The notes under the pieces: model-generated
What the model saw: the letters and a program-made list of their open reading frames with translations, nothing else
Told to the model about the DNA's origin: nothing
The model's database searches: none
DNA from: Rhizopus sp. PT2906
Lineage: Eukaryota > Mucoromycota > Mucoromycetes > Mucorales > Rhizopodaceae
DNA: 64,000 nt
Assembly (NCBI GenBank): GCA_025529335.1
Contig: JAMYHX010000135.1
Coordinates: 1 to 64,000, forward strand
Reading direction: 5' to 3'
Program-made: the position numbers and the translations under genes
Shown here: positions 57,661-64,000 of the stretch, one piece after another
Layout of the letters: each line of letters begins with the position of its first letter
How positions within the stretch are numbered: the stretch's first letter is position 1

Positions 57661-60264
57661 ATAAAGGACGCGTACATCCATTTCCTTAATAGTTGCTACG
57701 GACATTTAATGCTAATGGGTGTACTTGCTTGATATCTTTTCAAAAGATGATAAACTATTTGTAGGAATAAATGTCGCGCTTATTCGGTGTTTTCATATAC
57801 AAATAGTATTATAAAATCTGCATATATACAATATTCTGAATAGCAGAAAGCGTCACGGTCTTTTTCGGACTTTTTTCTGCCGAGAGGCATTGTGTTGTAG
57901 ATGTGGGATATTTTGTAATCAGACCTATCGGCATTTTATGCTTAATTTTTCCATTTAAACGAATCTGTTGATTTCCAGAATCAGGTGATATGCTCATTAA
58001 GCGATATCTCTAATGAACTGTTATTTTGGAAAGGGTGTTACTAGGAACATGTAAGTATATTTCCCTATTAGGCGGGACATGCAAACGTGAAACAGTGTAT
58101 CTAGTTCTGGTCTCTACATGCTTGAGCTTTACAACGTTATGTGTACCTAGTAATTCCTCTCTGGAAAAAGGATCTTCGAAAGCAATGAGGCGTTGTTGCC
58201 GTGAAAAATCCAAGGTAAGTTTCTTTTTTATAAACTTATTCAGCAAGGCGATGATTGTGTGTTCAAGGATTTCTATGCACTCTCTTTATATGATGCTCAA
58301 CACGTGTTCTGGACTGACAACGGTCGTTTGTTTCACCACTCAACTGGAGGCTTTCAAGCAGCCAAAAGGATAGTTGTGGGACATTCGATTGGAGTCTTTA
58401 CAGGAGGCTAGTAGTTAATTGGGAGCTAGTTATCTGAGATCACAGCTGTGAAAGATTGTTGATGACGCTTTCTGTTGTCTGGCTGGCGCAAAGGAGTACA
58501 CAAGCTAGCTAACAATTGACAAGGCTCAGCTAATGCATACCCCAACGGTACGTCTGCTACTGCGAGTCTTTGCAGGTTACTCTGGTATTTAATCTTTGTT
58601 TTACGAAATAAGATGTAGCACTATGAGTGAGTAGTACAATTTTATTGATTTGGTAGAAAATATTCAAACGTTGTCAGGTAAAGAGAGACTATGTAGATGT
58701 TACAGTCAAATGCTCTACTTGAAATGTAAATCCAATTCTCTTATTTTTTAAAAGCAAAATAGACAACATGTTATGAGCAACAATTATAGATAACTTCAAT
58801 ACATTAATATAAACTGTATGATTACTGATATAAACCTCATAGAATGGTAGGGCATAAACAAAAGTATTATTAAAAGCACATTTTATCATTTTGAGCTGTA
58901 GCGTTCACGTATAAATCGAATTGTATAATATATTTTTCACTTGAACAGCCTTCTGTTTCCCTTTCAAAAGAGCATTTTGCAACTTGGGGTATTGCCTTTT
59001 TTTGATTTTGCAATGCCTCTAGTATTACCCTAAAGTAAAGCTTGGAAAGCAACTGCTAGTTGCCATTAATAAACTGATCTTGGCGGGCATCGAAGGTCCC
59101 GTCGTTGTTGACATGTATGCTGAAGGTAAAGCAAACAATTTAAAGTTTGCACATTTACTAGATATTTTGTTAAAGGAGCGTAAGCCAGAGTATAATTGAT
59201 GGGCCATTTATTGAATGTAGTGTGTAGAGTGAGACATTCCTATGATCTTAATTTCTCTAAGAACAGAAATAGTAACATTCTCTCTGGCATACTCAGGGTC
59301 AAAAATATCGTATCTGTGTATTGAAATTCAGCTGTTTGGCCAAATAAAAGTATGCCCTCTGGAACCCCTCCCAAGCTGTGATCTCAAGAAAAAGACACCA
59401 GAGGGTGTCAAAAAGCATGATGTCTTTTGATTTCACTATAAACTATGGAAAGGACCAAATTAGAAGAACTGTTTGGAGCTGGCTCAAAAAAAAAAATATC
59501 TTGCAAAGGCTTTTCAACTGTTGAAGGCATTCCTTCTCTTTTCTATCACTCAACCGAAAAGTGAATTTTCAATTTTATCTCATAATATCTTATTTACCTC
59601 TGGTATCATTGAAGCATTTCTATCTGGACATCATCTTCCCATATTTGCGTATTTGTATACAAAGAATTGCAATAATAAACCGTAAAAATTTGTTGTCTTT
59701 TTTATCACAGATGGACCTGTTTTCGAAAATAAAAGCTTCTTCAGAACATTTATCTACTACTACGCTTGTAAAAATGTCCAGCAAATCCTTCAAAATAACT
59801 TAGCATCAAGCTATTGGAAGTTTCGCTTATTTGTTTCGTCAATGTCTCCATTTCTAGGAACTTATGCGTTTTACTTTTGACAACAAACCAAAGTTGCTAA
59901 ATTGGGTTGCGCTTAGGAGAATATGAAGGTAAATAAGTACAATGGTCAACTAGTCTTCCCATATTTCTCAGATACTTTTAAGGTTTCTAGTATGAAACAC
60001 TCCCACGGCACTCGGTAAGGGAAACCCCGGATGGAAAAACTAAATCCGACAGCTCTGATGAGAACTGTCATTTTTAAAGAAACAAAAGCAGCATATCTGC
60101 GGCTAATATTCAAGTTAAAGAGTAGAAAATAACCAATCGTAACGGTAAAGAACCTTCGACGAATCGCTATTAAAACGGTTACTAAGCGGGGAACATCTAC
60201 CAGTATTAGTAATCCGTCGCGATTTTTAAAGTAACCTTCGTAATGGGATATTCTCACATTCATT
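57661..60264. other. Spacer between the inverted arms
   Basis: About 2.6 kb with no intact gene. A plus-strand fragment at 59043-59199 reads LLVAINKLILAGIEGPVVVD and ends at TGA. A minus frame of 105 codons lies at 60263-59946 (MNVRISHYEGYFKNRDG). Minus pieces at 58246-57809 also have coding-like text (HVETRTRYTVSRLHVPPNRE). I recognise none; they are probably relics of unidentified elements. Confidence 0.4.
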
Positions 60265-61642
60265 ATTCAGTTGCCGCGATTTATGTTTCCGATTGTATAT
60301 AATACGTCTAATCCACATTCTATTGCATCAGATTAGTCTTTGTTTCATTCTTAAATGTCTATCTACGTTGTCACTGGAGCTTCCCGAGGTCTTGGTCTTG
60401 AATTTGTAAAGCATATCTCTGCAAAGGGTAACACAGTATTTGCCTGTGCTCGTAACCCTGATCAAGCAGAAGAACTAAAGAAGTTGGTTGACAATAAAAA
60501 GGTCTATTCTATCAAACTCGATACAACAAATGAACAATCTTTAAAGGTAAGACGCGAAAAAGTGGACATAGATAAATGTCTTAACTATTGTAATACAAAC
60601 AGAGCGCTGTTGATGAGATTTCCAAGCATGCTCCTAATGGTGTTGACGTCTTGATCAACAATGCAGCTATTGCCTTATCCAGAAAAACCATCGAAGAAGT
60701 GTAAGTAGTAAATTTACTTGTGGTATATTTTGTTATTAACTTTTAAATAGGGGCAAGGATGAGCTTCTCAAAGTGTTTGAGACTAACGTCGCTGGTGTTG
60801 TCGAGACTACAAATATCTTCCTGCCTTTGCTTCGTAAACGTGGTAAAGAACATACCAAGAAGATTGTGAACATTTCATCTATTGCCGGTTCTATCGGAGG
60901 CATAGATATTCAAGAAGCAGCTGCCTATAGGATTTCTAAGGCTGCTTTGAATATGGTTACCAAGCTACAATCACTTCAGCTCGCTGAAGAGAGCTTTATT
61001 GTATATTCTGCTCATCCTGGCTGGGTACAAACAGATATGGGTGGTCCTAATGCTCAAATTACACCAGATGTATCTATTAAGGGAATGCTATCTAAGCTTG
61101 AAAGCGCTACTTCAAAGGATAACGGTGGCTTCTTCGACTATACAGGAGAATCAATTGTTTGGTAATTTAAATAAAACAAATGTGTGTGCTTGAAGGGCAC
61201 GCGTTTTTAAAAATAGGCCGACTATTTTACAAATATTGATACCGAGTATTTTTTATTGATATTAACAAGTGAAATCAAAGCTATAATAAGCTCACGGATT
61301 GAAAGGTTAGTATTTTATCAGTATGACACCTTGGCAATATCGGATCAATCGTCACAAAGGATTAGTTGATTATCAGCCGTGTTACTGGATGTACTAAGCG
61401 AAAGGTGCCGATATAAGGCTTTTGAATAGAATTTGGTGTTATAGTGACCACCAGATCTTAATATAAGATCAATATAGAGCAATATAATGCTAAGTCTTGA
61501 GAGATAAAGTAAAAAGATAAAATAAAGAAGTTATATAAGCAAAATGTTGCTTAAGATATAAGAAAAGTTATTGTGATCAGAAGATTGTGTCTTAAGATGT
61601 TGTTTATTTCAAGAATATTTTTGGGATATTTATACTGTTTAA
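60265..61642. repeat. Large inverted duplication, right arm
   Basis: Counterpart of 56297-57660 in the opposite orientation. It includes the SDR copy B promoter, gene and about 470 bp of 3' flank; similarity fades after GGGATATTTATACT near 61640. Confidence 0.85.
60355..61165 (+). CDS. Short-chain dehydrogenase/reductase, copy B
   Basis: Exons 60355-60546, 60603-60700 and 60751-61165 give 234 aa with the same motifs as copy A: VVTGASRGLGLEF, the NNA motif, SS, and AYRISKAALN. Intron positions and phases are identical. Exon 3 starts GKDELLKVFETNVAG where copy A has NKDELMKTFETNVAG. Both copies are open and have intact splice sites, so both may be expressed. Confidence 0.88.
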
Positions 61643-62288
61643 ATAACTAAATATGCAATATAAAATAAATGATAAATGATAAATAATAAATCATAAAAAC
61701 TTACATGATGCATGCAGTGTACAAGATATCAATGGAAAACTGTTGTTCTTTCGGAACTGGTGTAGTTTTTCTTAGGAATTGTAGAGGTTGTTTTTAATAT
61801 AAAAGGGTTTCTTGAAATTTTATAAGTCTAGGTGCTTAAAGAGACCACCAGATCTTTTAAAGCTGATCAAACTGTAAAGTATAAAGTAAGGTAAAAGATA
61901 AAAAGAATAGAGAAGAAGAGATCAGGAAACTTTAAGACATAAGTTTGATCCTGTTTATAAAGAATAGAAAAAAAAGGGAAATTGGTTGATTGATTATCTT
62001 GGTAATAATTCAATGATCTTTATTATTCATAATACTTCTGTGGATAAATCTTACCTACTTTGCCGAAAAAGGTCTTGATCCGAAACTTTTCGGAACTCTG
62101 AAAAGCTTCGGAAATCGACATGAGTCGCCTTTCGACTCATGTCAGATTCCTCTGTATTACCTGACGTAGTAAATTCCTGTTCTTTGGGATCTGGTTCATT
62201 ACAATGCAAAATATTCGTGCAACGTTACACAAAATAACAAACTCCAGCAAAATGAAGAAAAACATACATTATAAGGATGTTTGTCCTA
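61643..62288. other. AT-rich flank with hairpins
   Basis: No gene is seen. At 62117-62143 there is a perfect 11-bp inverted repeat (GACATGAGTCG, 5-nt loop, CGACTCATGTC), preceded by shorter CCGAAA/TTTCGG palindromes at 62089-62102. Confidence 0.5.
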
Positions 62289-62361
62289 TGCTCCCTGTGA
62301 GGATCGAACTCACGACCTTCAGATTATGAGACTGACGCTCTACCGGCTGAGCCAAGGAAGC
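62289..62361 (-). tRNA. Elongator tRNA-Met (CAU)
   Basis: The minus strand folds as a 73-nt cloverleaf without an intron: acceptor GCTTCCT/AGGGAGC, D arm with AGCCGGTA loop, anticodon loop CTCATAA (CAU), variable AGGTC, T arm GTGAG-TTCGATC-CTCAC and discriminator A. The anticodon arm TCAGT-CTCATAA-TCTGA is the one found in yeast elongator tRNA-Met. The 31-39 U-U mismatch is also seen in that tRNA. No CCA is encoded, as expected. Confidence 0.96.
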
Positions 62362-62580
62362 AGTCATGCCAGCAAGAAATGCTACAATTATATTGTAGCA
62401 TATATTAAAGTCACGTGACTCTCAGGTGACCATGGAGATATGTTCTTCCTTGGTTTGGTTGTAACTGATTGGTGGGATTGATAACATTACAATAGTTTCA
62501 ATACGACATCTAAATTTGGAAAGCACGACATTCAGTCTCATTATTTTTGGAAATACAGTGTATCCATGGATGTCAGGGCT

Positions 62581-62705
62581 GATACTACGAAAATATTCTT
62601 AGCGACGACAAATTTACATTTCGTACAGTATGAATTTTGTTCTTACCATTGGGTGCATTTATTTTCGATCACAGGCGAATTTACTTTCCGGAAAGAGTGT
62701 AACAA
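62581..62705 (+). repeat. Dispersed repeat, right copy
   Basis: Same orientation partner of 1292-1412 (ACGAAAATATTCTTAGCGAC through CTTTCCGGAAAGAGTGTAAC). It lies 220 bp from the tRNA gene, a common landing zone for mobile elements. Confidence 0.65.
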
Positions 62706-63860
62706 CCTTTGTCGGCCTCAAATTTATCAACAGATAAGTACATTTAGTAACAGTTTTGTATTTCCAGATCTTGAGATCATCATTAGTACCATGGATATTT
62801 GCAGCACATTCTGCCGTCCGGAAAGTAACTATAGTAGCCCCCAGCGCTATTGATAGTAAGTTTACAGTAGTTTCATGACCTATATAGTAAAATTTCCAAA
62901 ACGGCGTCTCCATTAGTAATTAATTACTTGTAATCAGTATTTTAAATTAAAGTTAATCAATGCAATAAACATCAGTTAACAAGCTCCTTTCTGCAAGAGC
63001 TTTTGGCACCATTATGTCTCCAACCGCATCTACGTCCAAGAGAAAAAAAAAAGAACAAAAGTTATCTTTTTGTCCATCTGAAATCATTCAAGATAGCAAA
63101 AAACCCATTTTTGGTGTCTTTGTTGGTGCTGAATCATCGATAATGTGCCTTTCTCTGTTTTCTCAGCCACTTCCTCTCCAAGATGATTTATTTTTTGTTA
63201 GCTTCTACAAGAGAAAAAAAAGAAACCACTTAATCTGAAATAATTATCATCTCTATCCAGACCCTTTCCACAAGCGCTTTGCTGATTCTTGTGTCCTTCG
63301 ATCTGTAACAGAGAAATATGATTCTCTGTTTTGGATAAAGAGAATGTATACATTGTAAGGCTAGTCAAATACCTCGAATGACAGATCGATATATGAATAG
63401 AATAACCGAGACCATAAAAAAGAAACAATAAGATCAGTGTCAGGGGCAAATTAAAAATTTTCTTTTGAATAATGATTCATACAGATTGATTTTCATCTGA
63501 TGGAAAGGACATTATTTATTATAGAGCAAGTTTAGACAATCAATATCCTAGTGACCACGTGTGTATTGGATGTGGAACACTGAGGTGGCACAACAGCATG
63601 TCCCCTGATAACGTCAAGGAGGCGGAAAGCTTACCTGAAGATAGCTTATTTTTAATGTAAAGAATTTTCTCTCTCTTTCTCCTGATCCTCTGAAAAGAAA
63701 GAGCATTCTTAAAAGCTCAGATACACACTAAAAGGTATATCATTAAAATAGCAGAAATGAGTTTATAGGATTCCTAAAGCATATGAATCTTTTATATATT
63801 TGGTCTTTATTTTTCAAAAAAATAAAATAAATATATATATAATATTTTAAAGCAGCTATT
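62706..63860. other. Unassigned stretch with coding-like fragments
   Basis: A plus frame starts at ATG 63014 (MSPTASTSKRKKKEQKLSFC). A later plus segment near 63520-63660 reads SLDNQYPSDHVCIGCGTLRW and HNSMSPDNVKE and stops at TAA. The C-x2-C hints at a zinc motif, but I cannot join the pieces or name a family. Confidence 0.3.
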
Positions 63861-64000
63861 TCAAAACTTATGATACGTTAAGCTTAAAGAAATTGGGATA
63901 TTGTCATCATCCAGTTGTAGTCTTTCCTTTACTTTTTCTTTATACTTATCAGCAGCAGTAAGATATTCTTCATTATTAGTATTATTAGTGTAATTATGTA
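63861..64000 (-). CDS. 3' end of an unidentified gene running off the window
   Basis: The minus frame is open from the window edge to TGA at 63863-63861. It reads NEEYLTAADKYKEKVKERLQ then LDDDNIPISLSLTYHKF. The Lys/Glu helix followed by a short acidic tail looks like a real protein end; the family is not recognisable from about 45 residues. Confidence 0.4.
   Translation of the reverse strand, partial: HNYTNNTNNEEYLTAADKYKEKVKERLQLDDDNIPISLSLTYHKF

Noticed and set aside
59946..60263. 105-codon minus frame as a gene
   Set aside because: Starts with ATG but shows no domain, and overlaps the promoter of SDR copy B; kept only as a note in the spacer entry.

Overview
The window looks like nuclear DNA from a Mucorales-type (Mucoromycota) fungus. 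It is AT-rich, its genes are broken by many 45-80 nt GT-AG introns, CAA/CAG runs encode poly-Gln, and the conserved proteins are fungal (LYS1, DOP1, ATG29, an Ndc10-like Crypton domain). The species cannot be fixed from the sequence alone. For most genes I rebuilt the exons by hand, and in those the exon lengths sum to a multiple of three. That is the main support for the splice models.

Layout. 1-1.6 kb: non-coding, with a dispersed repeat. 1.6-6.8 kb: LYS1 and RAD1 in tandem on minus, then NOB1 on plus, which is flanked by two decayed pieces of one Fanzor (eukaryotic TnpB) family. 7.4-8.5 kb: Helitron helicase fragment abutting the second Fanzor piece. 9-13 kb: CLU1. 13-20 kb: transposon graveyard with Helitron Rep remains, an unrecognised gene or remnant and a Crypton-like recombinase remnant. 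20.5-26.3 kb: PSMA1-type proteasome subunit, TIM14/PAM18, PA2G4/EBP1-like protein and ATG29. 26.3-29.3 kb: no gene seen. 29.3-36.2 kb: SAM+HMG-box regulator, F-BAR/RhoGAP protein and a Max-like bHLH factor. 36.2-40 kb: little. 40-44.6 kb: a nearly complete 16-exon Fanzor RNA-guided-nuclease-type gene beside a broken and partly inverted Mutator-like transposase. 45.4-55 kb: Msn2-like zinc finger, LMBD1-like lysosomal transporter and DOP1. 55-62 kb: Gypsy integrase scrap and a roughly 1.35-kb inverted duplication carrying two intact short-chain dehydrogenases. 62.3 kb: elongator tRNA-Met. The window closes in the 3' end of a further minus-strand gene.

The housekeeping genes are functionally mixed: lysine synthesis, 9-1-1 checkpoint clamp, 18S rRNA maturation, mitochondrial positioning and import, proteasome, autophagy and endosome-Golgi traffic. 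No operon-like logic is expected. The coherent story is the mobile DNA. Fanzor-type genes occur here in two different lineages: one is almost intact next to a Mutator-like element, and the other is fragmentary and joined to Helitron sequence. Six transposon classes are represented in 64 kb: Fanzor, Helitron, Crypton, MULE, Ty3/Gypsy and an unidentified dispersed repeat.
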